A stretch of DNA of 64,000 nt from DATBAX01 sp963762965. Its GTDB lineage: Bacteria > Acidobacteriota > Terriglobia > Terriglobales > Acidobacteriaceae. Each line of letters starts with the position of its first letter. Within the stretch, counting starts at the first letter, position 1. Below the pieces are notes generated by a model. It saw only the letters and a list, made by a program, of their open reading frames with translations. It did not search any database and was not told the DNA's origin. The position numbers and the translations under genes are program-made. Location: contig CAVXME010000005.1 of assembly GCA_963762965.1 (NCBI GenBank), positions 1 through 64,000 of the forward strand. The letters run 5' to 3'. Below, piece by piece: positions 15,482 to 24,411 of this stretch.

Positions 15482-16722
15482 TGCGGATTCTTTCCGGCCG
15501 CGCGGCTGCGAGGAAAGTTAGCGAACTGGCAACGCGGGGGTCGCAATTCGGTTCGGTTGAACCTGCGGTGCGGCGGATTGTTGCCGACGTTCGCCGAAAT
15601 GGAGACCGCGCGTTGCGGCGCTATGCAAGGAAGTGGGACGGGCTGGCAGAAGGCGAATCGCTGCGAGTGGACGAGGCGACGATCGATAAGGCGTGGGAGT
15701 CGGCATCGCCCAAGCTTCGTTCTGCGCTGCGGTTGGCCGCCGGCAATATTCGGCGATTCTGCGAATGGCAGAAGCCCAAGGAGTGGCGGCGCACTCGTTC
15801 TGGAATTTCTGTCGGGCAATTGGTGCGTCCGCTCGATTCGGTGGGATGCTATGTTCCGGGCGGCCGTCATCCACTGGTTTCGACTCTGTTGATGACGGTC
15901 ATCCCGGCGCAGGTTGCGGGTGTGAAGAATATTCGAGTGGCTTCACCCCAGCCGCGTCCCGAGGTGTTGGCGGCGGCAAGCTTGCTGGGAGTGAAAGAGT
16001 TCTACCGGGTGGGAGGCGCGCAGGCGATTTCAGCATTGGCTTATGGCACTGAGAGCATTCCTCGCGTCGATAAGATCGTTGGTCCCGGAAATCTTTACGT
16101 CACGGCGGCCAAGAAACTTGTATCTTTCGATTGCGCGATTGATTTTCTGGCGGGACCGACTGAGGTGGTCATTCTGAGTGATGACGGCCAACCTGAGTTT
16201 ATCGCAGCGGATCTGGTGGCACAGGCGGAGCATGATCCTGAGGCTTTGGCCGTCTTCATCACCACGTCCGGCGATTTGGCAAAATCGGTGGCGGCACGGG
16301 TGAAGGAACAGGCTCGCCGGAACTCCATCGCCCAAGAAGCGCTAGGCCGTCATGGCGTGATTTTAATCGCCCGGTCGCGAGAACGAGCTATGGAATGGGC
16401 GAATTTGCTTGCCCCCGAACACATCACGGTTGATGGCCGCGACTTACCCGAGATCCAGAATGCCGGCTCGGTGTTTGTCGGGGATTATTCGCCACAAGCC
16501 GCGGGAGACTATGCCTCCGGCCCCAACCATACCCTGCCGACGGCAGGTGGGGCGCGGTTTCGCGGAGGCTTGAGTGTGATGGATTTTGTAAAACTCATCA
16601 CGGTACAGGAGCTTTCTCCCAAGGGACTCAAGCGAATTGCGCCCGCCATCGAGTGCCTGGCGGAGACCGAGGGCCTGACTGCGCACGCGGAGTCGATCCG
16701 GATCAGGAGCCGGCATGCTTAA
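15481..16722 (+). CDS. hisD: Histidinol dehydrogenase
   Basis: A 413-residue zinc-dependent enzyme that oxidises histidinol to histidine in two NAD-linked steps. Motifs: GGRHPLVSTLLM, DKIVGPGNLYVTAAKK, DFLAGPTEV, DLVAQAEHDPEA and the signature VGDYSPQAAGDYASGPNH. Length is normal for the family. Translation is coupled to hisG by a one-base overlap, and the end overlaps hisC by eight bases. Confidence 0.97.
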   Translation: MRILSGRAAARKVSELATRGSQFGSVEPAVRRIVADVRRNGDRALRRYARKWDGLAEGESLRVDEATIDKAWESASPKLRSALRLAAGNIRRFCEWQKPKEWRRTRSGISVGQLVRPLDSVGCYVPGGRHPLVSTLLMTVIPAQVAGVKNIRVASPQPRPEVLAAASLLGVKEFYRVGGAQAISALAYGTESIPRVDKIVGPGNLYVTAAKKLVSFDCAIDFLAGPTEVVILSDDGQPEFIAADLVAQAEHDPEALAVFITTSGDLAKSVAARVKEQARRNSIAQEALGRHGVILIARSRERAMEWANLLAPEHITVDGRDLPEIQNAGSVFVGDYSPQAAGDYASGPNHTLPTAGGARFRGGLSVMDFVKLITVQELSPKGLKRIAPAIECLAETEGLTAHAESIRIRSRHA

Positions 16723-17791
16723 ACCCCGGGCCGCCGTCCACAATGTCAAGGCTTACCATCCGCCATTGGGCGACCGCCAGGGGCTGCGCATGGACTTCAA
16801 CGAAAACACCGTCGGCTGTTCCCCACGAGTTCTGCAACGCCTCCAGAAAATCAGCGGTGAGCAGCTTGCACGCTATCCGGAACGGGCACCGGTCGAAGCG
16901 AAAGTGGCCGCTCATTTAGATGTCCTGCCCCAAGAGCTACTGGCCACGAATGGCACAGATGAAGCGATCCATCTGGTTTGCGAGACCTATCTGGAGCCGG
17001 GCACCGAAGCTTTGATCGTGGTGCCGACTTATTCCATGTATGAGATTTACGCGGCGGCAACCGGAGCGAAGGTAGTCTCGATTCCGGCAGGCGAAGATTT
17101 TTGCTTCCCCGTTGATCAGGTGCTGGCTCGGATCAACGAGCATACCCGCCTGATCGCTATCGCCAATCCCAATAATCCTACGGGAGTATTGCTGCCTGCT
17201 TCGGATGTGCTCCGCATCGCTGAAGCCGCGCCGCAGGCTGCTGTGCTCATCGACGAAGCCTATTTTGAGTTCTGTGGTGAAACCGTGCTTCCAGCGTTCC
17301 GCCAACTCCCCAACATTTTCGTCTCGCGAACATTTTCCAAAGTGTACGGGCTCGCAGGTTTGCGGATCGGCGTGCTGATGGGAAACACCGAACAAATGCG
17401 GCTGGTGCGTCGCGTCGGCTCGCCTTACAGCGTGAACTCTGTCGCGCTGGCCTGCTTGCCGGAAGCTCTCGCTGATCAGGGATACATCCAACAGTATGTG
17501 GATGAAGTTCTCAAGGGACGGCAGCGCCTCGAGCAAGAATTGCTTTCGGCGGGAATCAAGTACTGGCCCAGCCGAGCAAATTTTGTACTGCTGCGGATTG
17601 GCGAACGCTCACCTGGCTTCGTCTCCGGAATGCGAGCGCGAGGAATTCTGGTGCGCGACCGTTCCAGCGATCATGGCTGTGCAGGTTGTGTTCGCATCAC
17701 GCTGGGATCAAACGAAGACAACACACGGCTCCTGACGGTGCTGGCGGAGGTCCTAAGCGAGATTGGATTAGGAGAGAAGGCAAAGGCATGA
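16715..17791 (+). CDS. hisC: Histidinol-phosphate aminotransferase
   Basis: A 358-residue fold-type I PLP enzyme that makes histidinol phosphate from imidazole acetol phosphate. The PLP lysine is Lys209 in RTFSKVYGLAGLR. Other markers are DFNENTVG, NPNNPTG (151-157) and LIDEAYFEF. It starts eight bases inside hisD and ends overlapping hisB as ATGA. Its operon position supports the his assignment over other class I/II aminotransferases. Confidence 0.95.
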   Translation: MLKPRAAVHNVKAYHPPLGDRQGLRMDFNENTVGCSPRVLQRLQKISGEQLARYPERAPVEAKVAAHLDVLPQELLATNGTDEAIHLVCETYLEPGTEALIVVPTYSMYEIYAAATGAKVVSIPAGEDFCFPVDQVLARINEHTRLIAIANPNNPTGVLLPASDVLRIAEAAPQAAVLIDEAYFEFCGETVLPAFRQLPNIFVSRTFSKVYGLAGLRIGVLMGNTEQMRLVRRVGSPYSVNSVALACLPEALADQGYIQQYVDEVLKGRQRLEQELLSAGIKYWPSRANFVLLRIGERSPGFVSGMRARGILVRDRSSDHGCAGCVRITLGSNEDNTRLLTVLAEVLSEIGLGEKAKA

Positions 17792-18375
17792 GGAAAGCCA
17801 CGATCGAACGCACCACCAAAGAGACAGACATCCGGATCTCTCTGACCATCGACGGCAAAGGCCGTTACAAGGTTTCTACCGGCATCCGCTTCTTTGATCA
17901 TATGCTGGAATTATTTGCCCATCACGGTGGATTCGATCTTGGGCTTACATCCAAAGGCGATCTCGATGTCGATCAGCATCACACCGTAGAGGATGTCGGC
18001 ATCGTGTTGGGACAAGCCTTTGCCCAGGCGCTCGGCAACAAACGCGGCATCCTCCGAGCTGGATATTTCCTCATGCCTATGGACGAAACCCTGGGCATGG
18101 CGGCGGTGGATTTCTCCGGCCGCACCGCTGCGGTCATCGACACCAAAGTAAAAACGCGTATGGTCGGCGATTTGCAGTCTGAACTGGTGTTCGATTTCTT
18201 CGAGGGCTTTGCCCGCGGGGCGCATGCAAACGTACATCTCAAGACGCTCTACGGAAGATCCAATCATCACAAGATTGAAGCTCTCTTCAAAGCCTTTGCC
18301 CGGGCTTTGCGTGCAGCTTGTTGGCGCGATAAGCGAATGGCTCGATTGCTACCCAGCACCAAGGGGCTGCTGTGA
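17788..18375 (+). CDS. hisB: Imidazoleglycerol-phosphate dehydratase
   Basis: A 195-residue monofunctional dehydratase of step six. Duplicated metal-binding motifs are visible: FFDHML and AHHGGFD, then DVDQHHTVEDVG (60-71), later GRSNHHKIEALFKA. No histidinol-phosphate phosphatase domain is fused, so that activity (hisN or hisJ type) must be encoded elsewhere. The start ATG at 17788 overlaps the hisC stop; a longer in-frame reading to 17686 lies inside hisC and is rejected. Confidence 0.96.
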   Translation: MRKATIERTTKETDIRISLTIDGKGRYKVSTGIRFFDHMLELFAHHGGFDLGLTSKGDLDVDQHHTVEDVGIVLGQAFAQALGNKRGILRAGYFLMPMDETLGMAAVDFSGRTAAVIDTKVKTRMVGDLQSELVFDFFEGFARGAHANVHLKTLYGRSNHHKIEALFKAFARALRAACWRDKRMARLLPSTKGLL

Positions 18376-18968
18376 CCATTGCAATCGTGGATTACAGCGT
18401 CGGCAATCTTGCATCGGTGAAAAAGGCGCTGGATCGGGTCGGCGCCCAATCGCTGGTCACGTCCGATCCGGATTTTGTTGCAAGTTCGGAAAGAATCGTA
18501 TTGCCCGGCGTGGGACACTTCGCAGCAACTTCTGTTCTCAAGAAAACCGGGCTGCAAGACGTTATTCAGCAGTCGATCCATCGCGGGGTGCCATTTCTGG
18601 GCATCTGCGTTGGCATGCAGTGGATGCTTGCCTCCAGTGAAGAAGCTCCCGAAACGCCAGGGTTGGGAATCTGGCCGGGCGCTTGCGTGCACTTCCCTTC
18701 CTCGGTCAAGTCGCCGCATGTGGGATGGAACCAGCTAGAACTTCGTGACGATTCGTCGCGGCTGCTGCGAAATATTCCCAGCGGATCGTTCGTGTACTTT
18801 ACTCATTCTTATCGAGTGCCGTTAATTACGGCAACCACGGCGGAATCAGAGTACGGTGGAAGATTTTCCGCAGTCGTCGAACGGGACAATCTTTTTGGGG
18901 TGCAGTTCCATCCAGAGAAATCCGGCATGGCAGGGCTGAAACTGCTAGAAAACTTTTGTTCGCTTTGA
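18372..18968 (+). CDS. hisH: Imidazole glycerol phosphate synthase, glutaminase subunit
   Basis: A 198-residue class I glutamine amidotransferase that supplies ammonia to HisF. The catalytic triad is visible as Cys79 in LGICVGMQ, His180 and Glu182 in VQFHPEKSG. It starts with GTG at 18372, overlapping the hisB stop as GTGA. hisF follows after ten bases, so the two subunits are made together. Confidence 0.96.
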   Translation: MTIAIVDYSVGNLASVKKALDRVGAQSLVTSDPDFVASSERIVLPGVGHFAATSVLKKTGLQDVIQQSIHRGVPFLGICVGMQWMLASSEEAPETPGLGIWPGACVHFPSSVKSPHVGWNQLELRDDSSRLLRNIPSGSFVYFTHSYRVPLITATTAESEYGGRFSAVVERDNLFGVQFHPEKSGMAGLKLLENFCSL

Positions 18969-18978
18969 AATAGCAGAA

Positions 18979-19746
18979 ATGCTGACTAAACGAATTATCG
19001 CCTGTCTGGACGTAGACGCCGGACGCGTAGTGAAAGGCGTGCAATTCCTGGATCTGCGCGACGCAGGCGATCCCGCCGAACTCGCGTCCGCGCATAGCGC
19101 GTCGGGCGCCGATGAGATTGTCTTGCTCGATATCTCGGCAACGCATGAAAACCGTTCGACTCTGCTCGATACCGTTCGCCGGACGGCGCGTGAATTATTC
19201 ATTCCGTTTATGGTTGGTGGGGGCATTCGCACCCTGGAGGATGCTGGCTCCATCTTCGATGCCGGCGCCGACAAGATCAGCTTGAACTCCGCCGCGATAG
19301 CGCGGCCTGAACTGATCACCGAGATTGCACAACGATTTGGGTCACAAGCGGTCATTGTTGCCATTGACGCCAAACGTGGGAATGGAAATCGTGATTTTGA
19401 GGCTTACGTTCATGGTGGACGCAAGCCGACCGGCCGTGACGCGGTTGAATGGGCGAAAGAAGCCGAACTGCGCGGGGCGGGCGAAATATTGCTGACATCC
19501 ATGGATCGGGATGGAACCGGTCAGGGATTCGATTGCGAACTTACGCGCGTGGTCGCCCAATCCGTCCGTCTACCAGTGATCGCATCGGGCGGAGCGGGTG
19601 GGGCGCAGGATTTCGCCGAAGTGTTTCGCGAAGGGCATGCCGACGCGGCGCTCGCGGCTTCTATTTTTCATTTCGGCTTGAGTTCGCTCTCGGAGCTTAA
19701 GCAGCATTTGCGATCCAATGACATTCCGGTGAGGTGGCCGTGCTGA
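18979..19746 (+). CDS. hisF: Imidazole glycerol phosphate synthase, cyclase subunit
   Basis: A 255-residue TIM barrel that closes the imidazole ring with ammonia from HisH, releasing AICAR. Catalytic Asp11 (ACLDVDAGRVVKG) and Asp130 (VAIDAKRGNG) are present, as are the phosphate-binding GGGIRT and IASGGAGG loops. Its 3' end overlaps hisA. The order hisF then hisA reverses the commoner hisA-hisF arrangement. Confidence 0.97.
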   Translation: MLTKRIIACLDVDAGRVVKGVQFLDLRDAGDPAELASAHSASGADEIVLLDISATHENRSTLLDTVRRTARELFIPFMVGGGIRTLEDAGSIFDAGADKISLNSAAIARPELITEIAQRFGSQAVIVAIDAKRGNGNRDFEAYVHGGRKPTGRDAVEWAKEAELRGAGEILLTSMDRDGTGQGFDCELTRVVAQSVRLPVIASGGAGGAQDFAEVFREGHADAALAASIFHFGLSSLSELKQHLRSNDIPVRWPC

Positions 19747-20429
19747 TTCCGTCAATCGATTTGATGAACGGCAAGATCGTTCAACTGGTTCAGGGAAAGA
19801 AGAAAGCGCTGGAATTCGATGATTTTGAAGAATGGATCCAACGCTTCTCAAGTTTTCCTTTGGTCCAGCTCATCGATCTGGATGCGGCCATCGGAAGCGG
19901 AGACAATCGCGCGATTTTAGGGCAATTTCTCAAGCGGCTGCCGTGTCAGGTGGGTGGCGGGATTCGTTCGATCGAGTCGGCGCGAGAAATCCTCGACCTC
20001 GGCGCCCGGCGAGTCATTCTGGGATCAACCCTGATTCACAGCGGCAAAATTAACATTTCCTTTGCGAAAGAAATTGCGGCTTCTCTCGGCTCCGAGAAAT
20101 TGGTGTTTGCCGTCGATGCCAAGGGTGGCCAAGTGGCGATCCGGGGATGGCGAGAGCTGACCGCAATTGCGCCTGTGGACATGGTGAAAGAATTGCAAGC
20201 ATGGTGCGACGCATTCCTCTACACCCATATCGATACCGAAGGCATGATGCAAGGGATTCCGATGGAGACCGTGCGAGCGCTGCGAGAGGCTGCTTCGAAG
20301 CAATTGATCGTCGCAGGTGGAATCTCCAGCAACGCCGAAATCGAGCAGTTGCACCAATTGGGAGTTGACGCGGTCGTCGGAATGGCTCTTTATCTTGGCA
20401 AGCTGGATCTGGACAAAATTCAGCGATAG
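19734..20429 (+). CDS. hisA: ProFAR isomerase
   Basis: A 231-residue TIM barrel that isomerises ProFAR to PRFAR, the substrate of HisF. Asp9 (IPSIDLMNGKIVQL) and Asp128 (VFAVDAKGG) match the catalytic pair, and the GGGIRS and VAGGIS phosphate loops are present. Start is GTG at 19734, or GTG at 19740, overlapping hisF by 13 or 7 bases. It is the last his gene; no hisE is found in the window. Confidence 0.92.
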   Translation: MAVLIPSIDLMNGKIVQLVQGKKKALEFDDFEEWIQRFSSFPLVQLIDLDAAIGSGDNRAILGQFLKRLPCQVGGGIRSIESAREILDLGARRVILGSTLIHSGKINISFAKEIAASLGSEKLVFAVDAKGGQVAIRGWRELTAIAPVDMVKELQAWCDAFLYTHIDTEGMMQGIPMETVRALREAASKQLIVAGGISSNAEIEQLHQLGVDAVVGMALYLGKLDLDKIQR

Positions 20430-20474
20430 CATCGGCAGGTCCCCCTGCGGGTGCGTATTCTTGATACGAACCTA

Positions 20475-20494
20475 CCCCGGACTTCCGTCCGGGG
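20475..20494. repeat. GC-rich hairpin downstream of hisA
   Basis: CCCCGGAC (20475-20482) and GTCCGGGG (20487-20494) form a perfect eight-base-pair stem with loop TTCC. No T tract follows, so it looks more like a REP-type intergenic palindrome or a rho-assisted 3' end than an intrinsic terminator. A small GTTCC/GGAAC hairpin follows nearby. Confidence 0.5.
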
Positions 20495-20574
20495 CTATCA
20501 TCTTTCGTTCCTTCGGAACTGACTCAGTGGAGATGCATTCTGCCTGGTTTTCCTTGAGTTCACTTCGCTATACG

Positions 20575-21906
20575 CTAACGCTTCTCCATCACTACTCGAA
20601 TGCCATAACGCGGCCGCAAGGTAATCGACGCGATAGGGACCACGGGGTGTTCCGGCACAAGCTTGAAACGAAAATGCTGCGCGATGGTCGCCAACACCAG
20701 GGCGGTTTCCATCAACGCGAAAGTATTTCCGATACATTGACGCGCGCCGCCGCCGAAGGGAAAGTAGGCAAACCGTGGGATCCTTTTGGCCAGATCGCCT
20801 TCCCAACGATCCGGTCGGAACTCGTCGGGCGACTCGTACCAGCGCGGATCACGGTGAACCGTCCATTGTGACACCGTAACGCCCGACCCCTTGCGCACTT
20901 TGTATCCCGCGATCTCAGTATCCTCAATAGCCATGCGGGCCAAGCCCCAGGCCGGCGGATAGAGCCGCATGGATTCCGTGATTACGCGATCCGTATAGCG
21001 AAGGCTAGGCAAATCATCGAAGGTTGGTGTGCGTCCATGCAAAACTGAATCCAGTTCCGCGTGCAGCTTGGCTTCAATCTCTGGATGCTGCGCCAGCAGC
21101 CACCATGTCCAGGAGAGGGCAACTGCCGTGGTCTCGTGCCCCGCCAGAAAGATGGTCAGCGCCTCGTCGCGCAACTGGGCATCGCTCATTTTTGAACCGT
21201 CCTCGTCTTGTGCTCGCAGCAGCATCGAAAGGAAATCACCGCGGTCCTCTCCGGATGCCCGCCGTTCGGCAATGATTCGGTAAATGATCTTATCCAGGCG
21301 ACGCACCGCCAGTTCCGCGCGAATATTCGTGGGAGTTGGCAGCCACGCCGGAACCAGCAAGAGGCGGCGAAAATTCGAGTTCAATTCCATGAGCGCCTCA
21401 AGCGCATGTCCCACTTCCTTTGCTTCCTCGGTCACCTCCATGCCGAATAGGGTCCTACCGACGATTTGCAGGGTCAGCCCCATCATTTCGACATGAATGT
21501 CGCGCTCTTCGCCGTCTTTCCATGTACTTACCAAGCTTTTCGCGTAGTTTCCCATGGCCTCGGCGTAGGAAGCGATACGTGCCCGATGAAAGGCGGGTTG
21601 GGCCAGACGCCGCTGCCGCAGCCAGAAATCGCCTTCGCTGGTGAGCAATCCGTTACCGAACAGGCGTTTGTTGGCCTTGAGAACGCGCCCTTTGGCGAAC
21701 CTCCGCGCCTGGGTCACCAAGACCTCTTCGATCATGTCCGGATGATTTATGAAATAAATTCGAAACTTTAGGAAGCGCAAACCAATCACATCGCCGTAGG
21801 TTTGGATAGCTTCAGGAAGAAAAGTGAGCGGGTTCCGGCTGTACTGGAAAAAACTGCCTTGCCAACGCCCGGATGGCGGGCCGGGCGGAAACTCCGGAGT
21901 AGGCAT
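20575..21906 (-). CDS. Cytochrome P450
   Basis: A 443-residue soluble P450 monooxygenase. The I-helix oxygen-binding motif is AGHETTAVALSW, the K-helix ExxR is ESMRLYPPAW, and the haem loop FPFGGGARQCIG places the ligand at Cys391. There is no membrane anchor and no fused reductase, so separate ferredoxin partners are needed; none is adjacent. The substrate cannot be told from sequence. It is divergent from the GH15 gene with an 84-bp gap. Confidence 0.94.
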   Translation of the reverse strand: MPTPEFPPGPPSGRWQGSFFQYSRNPLTFLPEAIQTYGDVIGLRFLKFRIYFINHPDMIEEVLVTQARRFAKGRVLKANKRLFGNGLLTSEGDFWLRQRRLAQPAFHRARIASYAEAMGNYAKSLVSTWKDGEERDIHVEMMGLTLQIVGRTLFGMEVTEEAKEVGHALEALMELNSNFRRLLLVPAWLPTPTNIRAELAVRRLDKIIYRIIAERRASGEDRGDFLSMLLRAQDEDGSKMSDAQLRDEALTIFLAGHETTAVALSWTWWLLAQHPEIEAKLHAELDSVLHGRTPTFDDLPSLRYTDRVITESMRLYPPAWGLARMAIEDTEIAGYKVRKGSGVTVSQWTVHRDPRWYESPDEFRPDRWEGDLAKRIPRFAYFPFGGGARQCIGNTFALMETALVLATIAQHFRFKLVPEHPVVPIASITLRPRYGIRVVMEKR

Positions 21907-21990
21907 GATCGCATAAATGCTACGCTGTAGATGACATTCGGGTCAAAGCACGACTGCAGCCGTGCACTCTCATGCGCAAGGAAAATTATT

Positions 21991-24393
21991 GTGAATGACT
22001 CTGAACAATTTGCTCCGGGATGGCCGGGGATTGAACCGCGTTGGACGTCAAGCGCCAAGAGCGGAGTGGGCACAGCGCTGAACCAGCATAGCCGGGTGTG
22101 GTTCACCTTGAGTCACGGCATCCTGAACGAGGTTTACTTTCCGCGCGTTGATCAGGCTTGTACTCGTGACCTTGGGCTCATGGTCGCGGATAGCAAGAGC
22201 ATGTTTTCCGAAGAAAAGCGGCACTGCAAGTTTGAAAATTTTCCCATCGAGAATGGTGTCCCTGCCTATCGGCTGACCAACACCGAGATCCAGGGCCGAT
22301 ACAAAATCGAGAAAGAAGTCTTGACCGATCCCTACCGCAATGTGGTGCTACAGAAGATCAAGTTTATCCCGCTGGTGGGAAAGCTCTCGGATTATCAGCT
22401 GTATGCTCTGCTGTCTCCGCATCTCGCCAATTGCGGACGCGAGAACACCGGCTGGGTGGGCGACTACAAGGGAGTTCCCATGCTCTTCGCGCAGCGCGAA
22501 GACACCGCTCTGGCGTTTGCGTGTTCCGTCCCCTGGCGAAAAATGTCGGTGGGGTTTGTCGGAACTTCCGATGGATGGCAAGACCTCTCGAATCATTACC
22601 AGATGGCCTGGGACTACACGCGGGCAGAAAATGGCAACATCGCGCTGACCGGACAGATCGACTTGGACGCTTGCAACGGCGAGTTCGTGCTGGCATTGGG
22701 CTTTGGAGGGATTTGGTCGGAAGCTGGACAACAGGTGCGGGCGAGTCTGCTGGATCCTTATGAAGAACTCATGGGGCACTATGTCCGGCACTGGAAGGAA
22801 TGGCAGAACACGCTGCTGAAGTTAGATGAGCCCCAGACTCAGCACGATCTCTATCGCGCGAGTGCGGCGTGTCTGAGGGTCCATGAATCGAAGGATTTTC
22901 TGGGAGGAGTGATCGCCAGCCTCTCCATCCCGTGGGGATTCAACAAGGGAGATGAAGATCTGGGGGGATACCACCTGGTCTGGCCGCGTGATCTGGTGGA
23001 GACCGCTTGCGGATTCATGGCTGCCGGCGCCCCAACGGACGCCGTCCGAGTGCTTCGCTATCTCGAATCGACGCAGGAGACCGACGGCCATTGGGCGCAA
23101 AACATGTGGCTGGATGGACGTCCCTACTGGAACGGCTTGCAGATGGATGAGGCTGCCTTCCCCATTCTGCTGGTGGATTTGCTGCGGCGTGAAGCGCCAG
23201 CGTTGTTGGGGGACCTCCACCGCTGGTGGAGTCTAGTGCATCGTGCTGCCGGGTTCATCGTATGCAACGGTCCGGTGACCCAACAAGACCGCTGGGAGGA
23301 AGATGCGGGGTATTCACCGTTCACTCTGGCGGTGGAGATCGCCGGACTGCTGGCGGCGGCAGACCTCGCCGACGCGGTTGACGAGCATCAAATTGCGTTG
23401 TACTTGCGTGAAACTGCCGATGCTTGGAACGACAACGTGGAACGTTGGACTTATGCAACCAACAGCGACCTGGCACGGCAGATTGGTGTGGAAGGATATT
23501 ACGTGCGCATCGCTCCGCCGGAGGAAGACTGCTCGGCTTCGCTCTCGGAGGGATTCGTTCCCATCAAGAACCGGCCTCCGGGACAAAGTGGCGACGCGGC
23601 GACCCACCTGGTTAGTCCGGATGCACTGGCGCTGGTGCGGTTTGGGCTGCGCGCTCCGGACGATCCGCGCATTCTGAATACCGTGAAGGTGATCGATGCC
23701 TTGCTGAAGGTGAAATTGCCCCAGGGCCCTTGCTGGTATCGCTACAACGGCGACGGATACGGCGAGCACGAAGATGGATCGCCGTTTGACGGCACCGGGG
23801 TCGGCAGGCCATGGCCGTTGCTGACGGGTGAACGGGCGCACTACGAGTTAGCGGCGGGGCGACGAAAAGTGGCGGAAGACTTGTTGCGAATGATAGAAGG
23901 CTCCACCGACTACAGCCGGCTGATTCCTGAGCAGCTGTGGGATGTGTCCGACATTCCGGAGCGGGAGTTGTTTACTGGCAAAGGCACGGGGTCCGCATGT
24001 CCCTTGGTCTGGGCGCATTCCGAATACATCAAACTGCGCCGTTCTTTACGCGACGGAAAGATCTTTGACCAGCCCCTGCAAACCGTGCAACGCTACGTTT
24101 TCGACCAGCAGAAGTCCACCTTCTTCGGCTGGCGCTTCAATAACAAATGCCGGAGCATGCCAAAGGGTAAGCAGTTGCGGCTCGCCTTGTCATCTCCCGC
24201 GATGGTGCACTGGAGTATCGATGGCTGGCAGACTTCGCAAGACACGAACACGCGCGACACTGGGCTGGGCATGCACGCGGCAGACTTACCGACCAATAAG
24301 CTGGACGCCGGAAAGGAAATTCTATTCACCTTCTACTGGCAGCACGCGCAGCGCTGGGAGGGAACGAATTTTTCGGTAGTCGTGGAAAGCTGA
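21991..24393 (+). CDS. GH15 glucoamylase/glucodextranase-like glycoside hydrolase
   Basis: An 800-residue enzyme read from GTG at 21991, which has AAGGAAA about eight bases upstream; an ATG at 21931 adds 20 residues that look non-coding. An N-terminal beta-sandwich (residues about 1-270; SRVWFTLSHGILNEVYFPR) leads to an alpha/alpha barrel with DLGGYHLVWPRDLVE. It also has GRPWPLLTGERAHYEL and IPEQLWD, the last holding the likely general base. A third, beta-rich region follows to the end. GH15 enzymes release glucose from alpha-glucan ends by inversion. No signal peptide is seen, so intracellular glycogen or maltodextrin turnover is likely. Confidence 0.88.
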   Translation: MNDSEQFAPGWPGIEPRWTSSAKSGVGTALNQHSRVWFTLSHGILNEVYFPRVDQACTRDLGLMVADSKSMFSEEKRHCKFENFPIENGVPAYRLTNTEIQGRYKIEKEVLTDPYRNVVLQKIKFIPLVGKLSDYQLYALLSPHLANCGRENTGWVGDYKGVPMLFAQREDTALAFACSVPWRKMSVGFVGTSDGWQDLSNHYQMAWDYTRAENGNIALTGQIDLDACNGEFVLALGFGGIWSEAGQQVRASLLDPYEELMGHYVRHWKEWQNTLLKLDEPQTQHDLYRASAACLRVHESKDFLGGVIASLSIPWGFNKGDEDLGGYHLVWPRDLVETACGFMAAGAPTDAVRVLRYLESTQETDGHWAQNMWLDGRPYWNGLQMDEAAFPILLVDLLRREAPALLGDLHRWWSLVHRAAGFIVCNGPVTQQDRWEEDAGYSPFTLAVEIAGLLAAADLADAVDEHQIALYLRETADAWNDNVERWTYATNSDLARQIGVEGYYVRIAPPEEDCSASLSEGFVPIKNRPPGQSGDAATHLVSPDALALVRFGLRAPDDPRILNTVKVIDALLKVKLPQGPCWYRYNGDGYGEHEDGSPFDGTGVGRPWPLLTGERAHYELAAGRRKVAEDLLRMIEGSTDYSRLIPEQLWDVSDIPERELFTGKGTGSACPLVWAHSEYIKLRRSLRDGKIFDQPLQTVQRYVFDQQKSTFFGWRFNNKCRSMPKGKQLRLALSSPAMVHWSIDGWQTSQDTNTRDTGLGMHAADLPTNKLDAGKEILFTFYWQHAQRWEGTNFSVVVES

Positions 24394-24411
24394 GCGAGGA
24401 ACGACGCTGCT

